The notes below the pieces were generated by a model that was not told where the DNA came from, made no database searches, and saw only the letters and a list, made by a program, of their open reading frames with translations. Position numbers and translations under genes: made by a program. A stretch of DNA of 64,000 nucleotides from Massilia agrisoli (lineage in GTDB: Bacteria > Pseudomonadota > Gammaproteobacteria > Burkholderiales > Burkholderiaceae_D), in contig NZ_JAJHPV010000022.1 of assembly GCF_020831365.1 (NCBI RefSeq), forward strand, positions 1-64,000, written 5' to 3'. Below, piece by piece: positions 52,552-60,913 of this stretch; position 1 is the stretch's first letter, and every line of letters begins with the position of its first letter.

Positions 52552-54627
52552 ATGACAGCACGCTGGCCGGACACGAAAATCACCCAATGGATAGGCCGTT
52601 ACGCGCTGCCGCTGGGGCTTGCCGCCGTGTTCTTGCAGCTGGTCTGGCGCAATGCCGGTTTGTACCCGATGGTGTTTGCCGACGAGTGGCTGTACAGCAG
52701 CGCCGCGCGCCTGCTGCCATTCGACAAGTCGATCCTGCCTTCCTACCTGTTCCTCGGCGTGTACCGCCTGACCAATGCCTGCGGCCCCGGTTTCCTCGAT
52801 TGCGCGCGCATCCTCAATGCCGCGCTGCTGGTGGCCGCGGCCCCCTTCATCTACCTGACCGCGCGCACCGTCTGCGGCCGCGCCAGCGCCACCGTGCTGG
52901 CGCTGGCCGCCGTGCTCGCGCCAATCAGCTCGTTCACGACCTACTTCATGCCCGAGACGATGTATTTCCTCGTCTTCTGCGTATTTGCCTGGGTGGCGCT
53001 GGCGCGTGCATCGCTGCCGCCGCTGCACTACGGGCTGGCCACCGGCGCGGTGCTCGGCCTGATGAGCGGCATCAAGGTGCACGCCTTGTTCCTGCTGCCG
53101 GCGCACCTGGCCTTCATGCTCTACCTGTGCCTCGCCCGCCACCGCAACGACGGCTGGCTGCGGCGCGCGCTGACGATGATGGTGATGGCCGCCGTCGCCA
53201 TGGTGGCGGTCAGGCTGGCGATCGGCTACGCGGTGGCCGGCCGCGCGGGCCTGAACCTGCTCGGTAATTTCTACGGCGCCCATGCGACCAACAGCGCATC
53301 GAACCTGGACTCGCTGCTGCGCATCCTGCCGGCCGCGCTGGTGAGCCTGAAAGGGCACATGCTGGCGCTGGCGCTGCTGATGTCCCTGCCGCTGGCCACG
53401 CTGGTGCTGCACCTTGTCGATGCGCGCACCCGCGCGCAAGCCAGCCCGCAGCAGCGCGCGCTCCAGGTCTTCGGGGTATTGATGCTGTGCGCGGCCGGTG
53501 CGCTGACCGTGATGTTCACCGCCAGTATCGCGTCGGCCGGTCCGCTCGAAGGCGTGCGGCTGCACCAGCGCTACTACGACTTCACTTTTCCGCTACTGCT
53601 GCTGATCGCCGCGGCCCCGCTGGCGCTGCCGGCCGCGCGCCAGGGCCTGCTGCTGCGCGCCGTGGCGGCATTGCCGCTGGCCGCGCTGGTGCTGTACGCC
53701 GCGCGCGTGCTGCCGGCCGAGTACTCGATTGGCCTGGTCGACTCGCCCGAACTGGCCGTGCTCAAGGAGTTTCCCCAGCTGCTGAACCTGACCGCCGGCT
53801 TGGCCGTGCTGACGCTGGCTGTGTGGACCTTGCAGCGCAGGGCCGGCATTTTGCTGTTCGTGTTCTTCGCCTTGCCGCTCACTGCGCTGAACGCCTACCG
53901 TAGCGTGGGCGCCATCCAGGCGCGTTCACAGGCACCCAATGACTACGACAAGGCGGCCATGATGACGCGCCATTACCTCGACCGCCAGCAAACCAGCAAG
54001 CTGACGGTGGCGGGCGAGGGCGCCGGGCTGACCCGCGCGCTGTTCCACATCGATAACCCGGACACCCTGACGCACGACCTGCTTCCAGGCGTGCCGTTCG
54101 CGCGCGAAGACCTTGCTCCCGGGCGCGACTGGGTCCTGATCGTGGGCGACCATCCGCTGCCGGCCGACATCAAGCCCGAAGTGCAGACCGCCGAATTCGC
54201 GCTGGTCAAGGTCAAGGTGGATCACAAGCCGCTGGCGAAAATTGAATTTGCGCGCCCCGACCGCAGCCTGCTGGCAAAGACCGAAGGCCTGGCCAATCCC
54301 GAGGCGTGGGGCGTGTGGTCGGATGGCCCGCTGGTGCGCCTGCACTTTGCCAGGCCGCTGCCGCAAAAGCTCAACATCCTGCTGCGGGCCAATGCCTTCC
54401 CGCCGAATGCGGACCAGGAGTTTGTGCTGGTGGTCGGCGGCCAGCGCAGGCCGTTCCGCTTGTCGGGCACTGCGCAGGACCGCTTCTTCCAGTTCGACAC
54501 CGATGGCGCGCAGCAGCTGGTGACCATCGAGATTCCCAAGCCGGTGGCCCCGCGTTCCCTCGGCTACGGAACGGACGACCGCCTGCTCGGCATCGCCTTC
54601 ACCAGCCTGGAATTAGGTACTCGCTAG
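52552..54627 (+). CDS. Polytopic GT-C-like membrane glycosyltransferase
   Basis: A 691-residue paralogue of the protein at 48452-50539, with the same length and order of helices. VFADEWLYSSAARL matches the acidic loop, and LTNACGPGFLDCARILN and APFIYLTARTV are shared. The C-terminal beta domain repeats the WGVWSDGPLVRLHFARPLP block. The ATG at 52552 has GAGGAA upstream. It is divergent from the 633-residue protein, with a TATAGAAT box at 52521. Two related copies in one cluster suggest successive transfer steps or different donor sugars. Confidence 0.75.
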   Translation: MTARWPDTKITQWIGRYALPLGLAAVFLQLVWRNAGLYPMVFADEWLYSSAARLLPFDKSILPSYLFLGVYRLTNACGPGFLDCARILNAALLVAAAPFIYLTARTVCGRASATVLALAAVLAPISSFTTYFMPETMYFLVFCVFAWVALARASLPPLHYGLATGAVLGLMSGIKVHALFLLPAHLAFMLYLCLARHRNDGWLRRALTMMVMAAVAMVAVRLAIGYAVAGRAGLNLLGNFYGAHATNSASNLDSLLRILPAALVSLKGHMLALALLMSLPLATLVLHLVDARTRAQASPQQRALQVFGVLMLCAAGALTVMFTASIASAGPLEGVRLHQRYYDFTFPLLLLIAAAPLALPAARQGLLLRAVAALPLAALVLYAARVLPAEYSIGLVDSPELAVLKEFPQLLNLTAGLAVLTLAVWTLQRRAGILLFVFFALPLTALNAYRSVGAIQARSQAPNDYDKAAMMTRHYLDRQQTSKLTVAGEGAGLTRALFHIDNPDTLTHDLLPGVPFAREDLAPGRDWVLIVGDHPLPADIKPEVQTAEFALVKVKVDHKPLAKIEFARPDRSLLAKTEGLANPEAWGVWSDGPLVRLHFARPLPQKLNILLRANAFPPNADQEFVLVVGGQRRPFRLSGTAQDRFFQFDTDGAQQLVTIEIPKPVAPRSLGYGTDDRLLGIAFTSLELGTR

Positions 54628-54638
54628 GCACTATCCAA

Positions 54639-54735
54639 GTCATTCCCGCGAAGGCGGGAATCTATAGCCCAGCTGCGCTTGGATGCTATGGGTTCCCGCC
54701 TTCGCGGGAACGACGATTGGCGGGAACGACGATTG
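54639..54735. repeat. Palindrome pair, family B, with a short tandem tail
   Basis: Arms CATTCCCGCGAAGGCGGGAA and TTCCCGCCTTCGCGGGAACG with inner TCTATAGC and GCTATGGG. The right end CGGGAACGACGATTG is duplicated at once (54706-54735), echoing the tandem expansion seen at 4465-4532. It is located between convergent genes. Confidence 0.8.
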
Positions 54736-54738
54736 TGC

Positions 54739-55080
54739 CTAGCGCGACAGCGCAAATGCGCCGAGCGCGATCAGCACCATGCCCGCGACCTTGCTGATGG
54801 TGAGCGGCTCGTCGAGGGCCGCGATGCCCAGCGCGGCCACCATCGCCATCGCAATGCCTGTCATCACCGGGTAGGCCAGGCTCATGTCGAGCTTTTGCAG
54901 CGCCACGGAATAGCAGACGAAGCCGAGCGCGTAGGTGGCGCCGGCGCCGCCAAGGAAGGCGAGGCGCACCAGGTTCCAGTCGGCCCCGTGGTTATTCGAC
55001 AGCTTGATCAAGAAGGTGGCCATTGCGCTTGCAAGCGCCGCCAGTGCGCACCACAGGTAGCCGGTCATGGCTGGAGTCAT
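54739..55080 (-). CDS. SMR/EamA-like four-helix membrane protein
   Basis: A 113-residue protein with four hydrophobic helices, similar in size to EmrE and to the ArnE/ArnF flippase subunits. The first helix (LWCALAALASAMATFLI) lacks the Glu needed for proton-coupled drug export in EmrE, so drug export is unlikely. Position beside HAD-UbiA, GtrA and GT2 genes suggests a role in moving a polyprenyl-linked sugar across the membrane (inference). The ATG at 55080 lies 12 bp after the UbiA gene's stop. Confidence 0.78.
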   Translation of the reverse strand: MTPAMTGYLWCALAALASAMATFLIKLSNNHGADWNLVRLAFLGGAGATYALGFVCYSVALQKLDMSLAYPVMTGIAMAMVAALGIAALDEPLTISKVAGMVLIALGAFALSR

Positions 55081-55091
55081 TGGGTCTCTTT

Positions 55092-56525
55092 CTAGAATGC
55101 CGCGGCGGTGGCCAGCGCCAGGCATAGCGCCAATACGGCCAGGCTGACCTTGTCGCGGCTGACATACAGGACCGGGTCTTCATTGACCTGGCCGCGGTAG
55201 GCCAGCGTCCACAGGCGCCCCAGCCAGAACACCAGCAGCGGCACGATCCCGGCCAGCCAGGCCGGGGTTTCATATTGCAGCAGCGCGTTCTGCGACTCCA
55301 CGTACAGGATGAAGATCAGCACCGACACGAAGGCGCTGTTGATGCCCATGATGCCGACCGGTCCCTTGTCGGCGGTGGTGTAGCCGCGCCCGGCCGTCTT
55401 GTGCTTGCCCTGCTGCTCGAGGTTGTATAGCTCGCTGAAGCGCTTGAGCAGGGCCAGGCTGAGGAAGATAAAGAACGAGAACGCCAGCAGCCAGAACGAC
55501 GGTTCGATACCGGTGGCGGCGCTGCCGCCGAGGATGCGCATGCTGTACAGGATCGCCAGCGTGACGATATCGATCATCAGGATGCGCTTCAGATACAGCG
55601 AGTAGCACAAGGTGGCCGCGAAATACAGGAACACCGCCGCCAGCAGCAGCGGATTGAAGGTGGCGCACAGCAGCAGCGCGGTGGCCGCCAGCAGCGGGCT
55701 GGCGACCATCGCGACTGAGATTGGCAAGGTGCCGGCCGCGATCGGGCGGGTGCGCTTGGTCGCATGCAGGCGGTCGTCGGTGGCGTCGAGCGCATCGTTG
55801 AGCAGGTAGGCGCTGGACGCGCATAGCGAAAACGCCACGAAGGCCAGCAGCGAATCGAGCGCCGCCACGGCGGTAATCTCGTGCGCGGCCAGCATTGGCA
55901 CGAACACCAGCAAATTCTTCAACCACTGGCGCGGCCGCATCGCCTTGACCAGGGCCATGCCCCAGCCGCCGCGCACGGCGCCCATCTGCTCGGTCGAACG
56001 GCCGTCGCCGAGGTGGAAGGGCCGCTGGGTCACCGAGTAGGCGGCGCGGCTTTTCAGCCAGACGGCGCGGTCGGCGTTGGCGTTGCCGACATAGTCGAAG
56101 CCCTTGTCGCCGTAGATGCTGGCCAGGTGGCGCGCCTTGTTGTGCGATGTCAGGTTGATGCCGTCGCCGGTCGCGTGGACGTGGTCGAACAGCCCGAGGT
56201 GCGCGGCGATGCTGTCGGCGAAGCGGCGTTCGGACCCGGTGGCCAGCACCAGGATGCGGCCCTGGCTGCGCTCGGCCGCCAGCATGGCCAGCAAGGTCTG
56301 GTCGTAGGGCAGGGCGGCCGGGTCAAGGATGACGGCGTGCGCCAGCTTCTGCTTGAAGCCCGCCTTGCCGGACAATAGCCAGAACGGCAGGCGCCACAGC
56401 TCAAGGAAGCGGGTGCGGATGAACAGCAGCAGCGCTTCCCACAGCAGGTCGGAATGAATCAGCGTGCCGTCAAGGTCGACCACCAGGGGCGGCGCGGCTT
56501 CGCGTTCGAGATTGTCCTGGTCCAC
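55092..56525 (-). CDS. HAD phosphatase-UbiA prenyltransferase fusion, DPPR synthase-like
   Basis: A 477-residue fusion. The N-terminal HAD domain (about 10-180) has DLDGT (17-21). The UbiA domain (about 195-477) has RPRQWLKN and the double-Asp region NDALDATDDRLHATKRTRP, which resembles mycobacterial decaprenyl-phosphate 5-phosphoribosyltransferase (UbiA/Rv3806c). About eight helices follow. The fused HAD could remove the 5-phosphate after transfer, yielding a polyprenyl-phospho-pentose (inference). The GTG at 56525 begins one base after the GtrA stop. No DprE1/DprE2-type epimerase is seen in the window. Confidence 0.8.
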   Translation of the reverse strand: MDQDNLEREAAPPLVVDLDGTLIHSDLLWEALLLFIRTRFLELWRLPFWLLSGKAGFKQKLAHAVILDPAALPYDQTLLAMLAAERSQGRILVLATGSERRFADSIAAHLGLFDHVHATGDGINLTSHNKARHLASIYGDKGFDYVGNANADRAVWLKSRAAYSVTQRPFHLGDGRSTEQMGAVRGGWGMALVKAMRPRQWLKNLLVFVPMLAAHEITAVAALDSLLAFVAFSLCASSAYLLNDALDATDDRLHATKRTRPIAAGTLPISVAMVASPLLAATALLLCATFNPLLLAAVFLYFAATLCYSLYLKRILMIDIVTLAILYSMRILGGSAATGIEPSFWLLAFSFFIFLSLALLKRFSELYNLEQQGKHKTAGRGYTTADKGPVGIMGINSAFVSVLIFILYVESQNALLQYETPAWLAGIVPLLVFWLGRLWTLAYRGQVNEDPVLYVSRDKVSLAVLALCLALATAAAF

Positions 56526-56526
56526 G

Positions 56527-56904
56527 TTATTTGAATATCCAGTGTTTGCCGAGAATGAAGCCGTTGATGGCCACCAGCGGCAGCGACAGCAGCTTGCCGA
56601 CGACCGCCAGCCCAAGCAGGTGCACCGACAAGGCCACGCAGGCCAGCGTGAACAGGTAGTTCATCGCCACCACCGCGAGGTAGCGGCCCATGCTGCGTCC
56701 CGACGGCGGTGCCGTGAAGGTGACGGTGGCATGGTAGCCGTAATTGAAAACCAGTCCTGCGATGAAGCCGACCGAGGTCGCGGTGACGTAATCGACGCCG
56801 CTGTGGATCAGGAACTGCATCAGGCCGACATCGATCAGCGCGCTCGCCACGCCGCCGGCCAGGTACAGCAGGAACTGGCGCTGGCGCGACAGCAGTTCAC
56901 GCAT
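56527..56904 (-). CDS. GtrA-family membrane protein
   Basis: A 125-residue four-helix membrane protein. FLLYLAGGVASALIDVGLMQFL at the start and FNYGYHATVTF are typical of GtrA, proteins thought to flip or hold polyprenyl-phosphate sugars. It overlaps the GT2 gene by 8 bp and abuts the HAD-UbiA gene, so the three are surely co-transcribed. Mycobacterial Rv3789 of the arabinan pathway is in the same family. Confidence 0.88.
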   Translation of the reverse strand: MRELLSRQRQFLLYLAGGVASALIDVGLMQFLIHSGVDYVTATSVGFIAGLVFNYGYHATVTFTAPPSGRSMGRYLAVVAMNYLFTLACVALSVHLLGLAVVGKLLSLPLVAINGFILGKHWIFK

Positions 56905-57877
56905 GCTTGGTGCGCGACCAGATGGTCTTGTGGATCGGCCGGCGCGGCACCGAGGCGATGTCGTAGGCGAGGAAGGCGAGTATCAGCTGCACGCCCATCA
57001 GCACCGGCAGCGCGGCCGCCATGACGGTGCCTGCCGGGGTGGTCGTGCCCAAGCGCGCCGAATGCAGCCAGGCGTTGAGGCCATACACGGTGCCGAATGC
57101 CAGCATGGCGCCGCCCAGCGGCAGCTCGATGGAGGCCAGCGACATGTTGCGCAGGTAGTAGTTGTAGAACACCCGCTTGAAGAAATTGCGGAAGTGCTTG
57201 GCCACGAATTCGGTGACGATGCGCGAGATCTTCAGGTTACTCACTTCATCGCCGTACACAGCGTCCATCGGCACGTCCACCACCACCGCGTGCAGGGTGT
57301 TCAGGCGGAACAGCATGTCGGTCTCGAAGAAGTAGCGCCGGCTGATTTTCTCGAACGGCAGGTGGCGCGCGGCGTCGGCATGGATCGCCGTGAAGCCGTT
57401 GGTCGGATCGAAAATGTCCCAGTAGCCCGATGACACCTTGCTCATCAGGGACAGCACCGCATTGCCGAACAGGCGCAGCGGCGGCATGGTGCGCAGCTGT
57501 TCCAGGTCGTAGAAGCGGTTGCCCTTGGAGTAGTCGGCTTCGCCGGCCAGGATCGGCACGATGAAATTCGGGATCAGGCGCGGGTCCATCTGGCCGTCGC
57601 CGTCGACCTTGACGATCACCGCCGCGCCGGCCGCGATGGCGGCCTGGTAGCCGGTCATCACCGCGCCGCCGACACCCTGGTTCTTCTCATGTTCCAGCAC
57701 CACCACGCGCGGGTCGGCGCAATTTTCGCGCACGAAGGCGCCCGACTTGTCCGGGCAGCAGTCGTCGACCACGTAGATGTGCGTGACTTCCGGACCAATC
57801 GCGCCGATCACGCCAAGGATATGGCGGGTAACCCGATAGGACGGAATGACGACGGCGATGGAATCGTTCGGATACAT
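56897..57877 (-). CDS. Glycosyltransferase family 2, polyprenyl-phosphate sugar synthase-like
   Basis: A 326-residue GT2 enzyme. VVIPSYR opens the GT-A fold; YVVDDCCPD and the metal-binding VKVDGDGQMDP follow. Two C-terminal hydrophobic helices (about 245-265 and 285-305) anchor it in the membrane. This plan matches dolichyl/undecaprenyl-phosphate mannose or glucose synthases, which load a nucleotide sugar on the carrier lipid for GtrA and GT-C proteins. It is the first gene of the GT2-gtrA-HAD/ubiA-SMR block. A 171-bp gap with a family B palindrome separates it from the end of the upstream operon. Confidence 0.88.
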   Translation of the reverse strand: MYPNDSIAVVIPSYRVTRHILGVIGAIGPEVTHIYVVDDCCPDKSGAFVRENCADPRVVVLEHEKNQGVGGAVMTGYQAAIAAGAAVIVKVDGDGQMDPRLIPNFIVPILAGEADYSKGNRFYDLEQLRTMPPLRLFGNAVLSLMSKVSSGYWDIFDPTNGFTAIHADAARHLPFEKISRRYFFETDMLFRLNTLHAVVVDVPMDAVYGDEVSNLKISRIVTEFVAKHFRNFFKRVFYNYYLRNMSLASIELPLGGAMLAFGTVYGLNAWLHSARLGTTTPAGTVMAAALPVLMGVQLILAFLAYDIASVPRRPIHKTIWSRTKHA

Positions 57878-57969
57878 GAAAATGAATCTAGGTTAAAAGA
57901 TTGGCAAGCAGCATGGTAGCGTAGTGCGGGGCAACGGTCACGCGTTTCACGCAAATATCGGCGCGTACC

Positions 57970-58051
57970 CGTCGTTCCCGCGGAGGCGGGAACCCATAGC
58001 GCAGGTGTATCGCCAGGAAATTGGATTCCCGCCTGCGCGGGAACGGCGTCA
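57970..58051. repeat. Palindrome pair, family B
   Basis: Arms GTCGTTCCCGCGGAGGCGGG and CCCGCCTGCGCGGGAACGGC with inner CCCATAGC. It lies at the end of the GT4 gene and touches its stop codon. It separates two same-strand operons and may mark the end of the upstream one. Confidence 0.75.
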
Positions 58052-60910
58052 GGCGCCCGGCACCACCTTGTACCACTGCTGCTTTTCCACCGCATTTAAC
58101 ACCTGGCCGGCGCTGTCGCTCCAGGTCAGCCAGGTCATGCCGGTCGACTGGGGCGCCTTGCCCTCGGCGTTCAGCACCAGCCATTTGGCGACCGAATCGG
58201 ACAAATCGTGCGGCGCCAGTCCCTCGAAGTACCAGGCATGGTCGCCGGCCACCTCGCGGAACACCGGCAGGCTGCGCGCGATGATCGGGATGTTGTGCTG
58301 GGCCGCTTCGATCAGCGGCAGGCCGAAGCCTTCGCCCTCGGACGGCGCCAGCAGGGCGGCCGAACTGGCGTACAGCTTGAGCAGCATCTCGTCGGAGGCG
58401 CCCGGAAGCCAGAACAGGCGGCGTCCGCTCTCCGGGCTTTTGGCAATCCGCTCGACCAGCTTGTCGACCATCCAGCCTTGTTTGCCCACGATGACCAGGT
58501 TGATCTGCGATCCCTGCTTCCACAGCAGCTCGAACGCCGCCAGCGCCTGCGCGTGGCCCTTGCGCGGCTCCACGGTGCCGACCATCAGGAAGCTCGGGCG
58601 CGAACGCACCGCTTCCAGGATCTGCCCGGCGTCGTCCGGCAGGCCGAAGCTCGGCGCGCTGGCGTCGATGTCTGCGCCCAGGTGGAAGTAGCCGATGTTC
58701 AGCGGGCCCGGACGTTTGGCCGGCTGGCGTGCGATCCAGTCAATCAGTTCGTCCGCCACCGCGCGCGAGATGCACAGCAGGCCGTCCGATACCCGGGTCA
58801 CGGTACGCAGGAACTCGCCGAAGTACTGCTCGGTCCCATACGGGAACACGTCCGGGCGCAGCACCGGCAGCAGGTCGTATACGACGAAGTAGACCTGCAC
58901 CCCATGGTCGCGCATCGACTGCAGCAGCGGCGCGTTTTGCGAGGTGCCGGTGGTGAACAGGTCGAGGCCGAGGAAGATGTCGCCCGGACGCACTTCGATC
59001 GGCGCGTCTTCCAGCGCCAGCGCGCCTTCGCCCGTTTCGCCGACCATGGCAAGCGTGAACTGTCGCGCGTACTGGTAGCTGCGGTTGCCGCCATGCGAAA
59101 ACACCGGCTCGATGCGGTAGCCAGGCGGCGGGTCGGCGATCAGCGCCAGCAAGATGCTGCGCACGACGCGCTGGATGCCGGTCTTGATGTCGGTCTGGAC
59201 CACTGCCGATACGTCCACCAGCAGCTGGCGCGGCGCGGTCGGGGGCTGGTTGAATGCGATCGCCTTTGCCATCTGGGTCAGGCCGGCCTCGGTCGGTTCA
59301 TGGCCCGGCATGTTGGCGAGCGTATCGACCAGCCTGCGGTAGTGGCCATGCCGGCTGTGCGCGGCAAAGTGTTCGATGGCGTCGGCAAACTGGGCGCCCA
59401 CCTTGGCCGGCGCGTGGTGCTCGCGCATGTGCGCCAGCGCGCGCGTCGAATAGGTCTTGCGCAGGGTAGCGTCCTGGTGCAGCAGCGCCAGCGCGCCGGC
59501 CAGCTCGTCGCGGGCGAATTCGTCCGGGATCTTGAGCAGCAGCGCATCGCTGATCGATGCGGTCGAACCGTGCGCGTTGACGATGGTCGGGGCGCCGTAC
59601 AGCAGGCAGTCGAGCACCGCGGCCGAGGTTTCGCCGCGGGTGGCGCCGCGCAGCTGCACCGCGATGTCGCAGGCAGCCAGGTAGTCTGCGTATTCGTTCG
59701 CGCTGACAAAGCCGGTGATGCGGATGCGGTCCGACGCCACGCTGCCAGCGATCTTTTTCGCCAGCGCTTCGCCATATGGGCCGGCGTCGTTTTCGCCGAC
59801 GAACAGCAGGCGGCAGCGCGGATCGGAAACCAGCGCGGAGCTCAGGTAAGCGTCCAGCAGCTCCTCGTTTTTCTTGGTGCGGCCCAGCATGCCGAAGGTG
59901 CAGACGATGAACTCGTCGGCGCCGATGCCGAGGCGCGCGCGCGCCGCGCTGCGGGCGTCGTCGGCGTGGATGCCTTCCGGCTTGCCGCGCAGCAGGGGAA
60001 TGGTGCGCCAGCCTTCGGCGGCGCCGGCTCCGTACCACTGCTCGGCGAGCTGGCGCGAGAAGTCCGAGTGGACGATGACGCCGGCGGCGTTATCGAGCAC
60101 GCCTTTATTGACCGGATGCTTCCAGATCGACGGATTGCGGCCGATCGCGCGGTGCTCCAGCAGGCCGGTGTAGCCGTGCGATTCATACAGCGCCTGGGTG
60201 TAGGCCTGCGGCAGGTAGCCTTCGCGGTCCAGGTTGTCGAGGATTCCGGAGAAAAAGAAGTCATGCAGCACCACGATGCCCGGGTGGCGGCGGATCAGCT
60301 CAAACATGTGCTGGTGCGCGTGCGAGTTGCCGAAGTGGTAGAGCACGCGCTCGAAGCCGCCCGCATTCTGTTCGAACCAGGCCACGTCGCGCATCTGGAA
60401 TTTGCCGTTCAGGCGCGCGTCGTCCACCACCGGTTGGTCGGTCACCAGGGTGATGTCGTAGAAGCGCGCCAGTTCGACGATCAGTTCCGCGCTGTAGTCG
60501 GCGATGCCCGATTTGGCCGGCGGCAGCGGCGAAATGTAGGCCAGCTTCTGGCCCTTGGCCTGCGCCTTCGGCTGCGCGGCGGCGGCGTCGACCAGGCGCT
60601 GCAGTTCATTGGCCGGGTCTTCGTCGCGCGGGGTGTAGACCACGTCGGCGCCCAGCGCGGCAAAGAAGTTTTCGCGAATCAGTTCGGCGCCGCCGGTTTG
60701 CGCAGGCGGCAGTTCGTACACGCGGATGCGCTCGGGCGGCAGCAGGCCGGCAAAAGCCAGGCGCAGCGATTCGATCGAGGATGGGTGGAGGCTCGACAGC
60801 GCGATCCACGCTTCGTGCGGGGCGCACTGGCGCACCAGGTCCTGGACGCGCGCGAGCGACGCTGGCGCGATGCCGGCCTGGCAGCATTGGAGGTCAAAAA
60901 CGAGACGCAT
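58049..60910 (-). CDS. Two-domain GT4-type glycosyltransferase
   Basis: A 953-residue cytoplasmic protein made of two GT-B modules. The first (about 125-540) has YISPLPPAKSGIADYSAEL and the GT4-type FGMLGRTKKNEELLDAY. The second (about 590-950) has DIKTGIQRVVRSI, GTVEPRKGHAQALAAFE and the acceptor motif PSEGEGFGLPLIEA with the EX7E glutamates. It likely adds two or more sugars to a glycan chain. A short N-terminal piece (1-120) is not recognised. It follows an FkbM gene by three bases in the same operon. Confidence 0.87.
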   Translation of the reverse strand: MRLVFDLQCCQAGIAPASLARVQDLVRQCAPHEAWIALSSLHPSSIESLRLAFAGLLPPERIRVYELPPAQTGGAELIRENFFAALGADVVYTPRDEDPANELQRLVDAAAAQPKAQAKGQKLAYISPLPPAKSGIADYSAELIVELARFYDITLVTDQPVVDDARLNGKFQMRDVAWFEQNAGGFERVLYHFGNSHAHQHMFELIRRHPGIVVLHDFFFSGILDNLDREGYLPQAYTQALYESHGYTGLLEHRAIGRNPSIWKHPVNKGVLDNAAGVIVHSDFSRQLAEQWYGAGAAEGWRTIPLLRGKPEGIHADDARSAARARLGIGADEFIVCTFGMLGRTKKNEELLDAYLSSALVSDPRCRLLFVGENDAGPYGEALAKKIAGSVASDRIRITGFVSANEYADYLAACDIAVQLRGATRGETSAAVLDCLLYGAPTIVNAHGSTASISDALLLKIPDEFARDELAGALALLHQDATLRKTYSTRALAHMREHHAPAKVGAQFADAIEHFAAHSRHGHYRRLVDTLANMPGHEPTEAGLTQMAKAIAFNQPPTAPRQLLVDVSAVVQTDIKTGIQRVVRSILLALIADPPPGYRIEPVFSHGGNRSYQYARQFTLAMVGETGEGALALEDAPIEVRPGDIFLGLDLFTTGTSQNAPLLQSMRDHGVQVYFVVYDLLPVLRPDVFPYGTEQYFGEFLRTVTRVSDGLLCISRAVADELIDWIARQPAKRPGPLNIGYFHLGADIDASAPSFGLPDDAGQILEAVRSRPSFLMVGTVEPRKGHAQALAAFELLWKQGSQINLVIVGKQGWMVDKLVERIAKSPESGRRLFWLPGASDEMLLKLYASSAALLAPSEGEGFGLPLIEAAQHNIPIIARSLPVFREVAGDHAWYFEGLAPHDLSDSVAKWLVLNAEGKAPQSTGMTWLTWSDSAGQVLNAVEKQQWYKVVPGA

Positions 60911-60913
60911 GGC

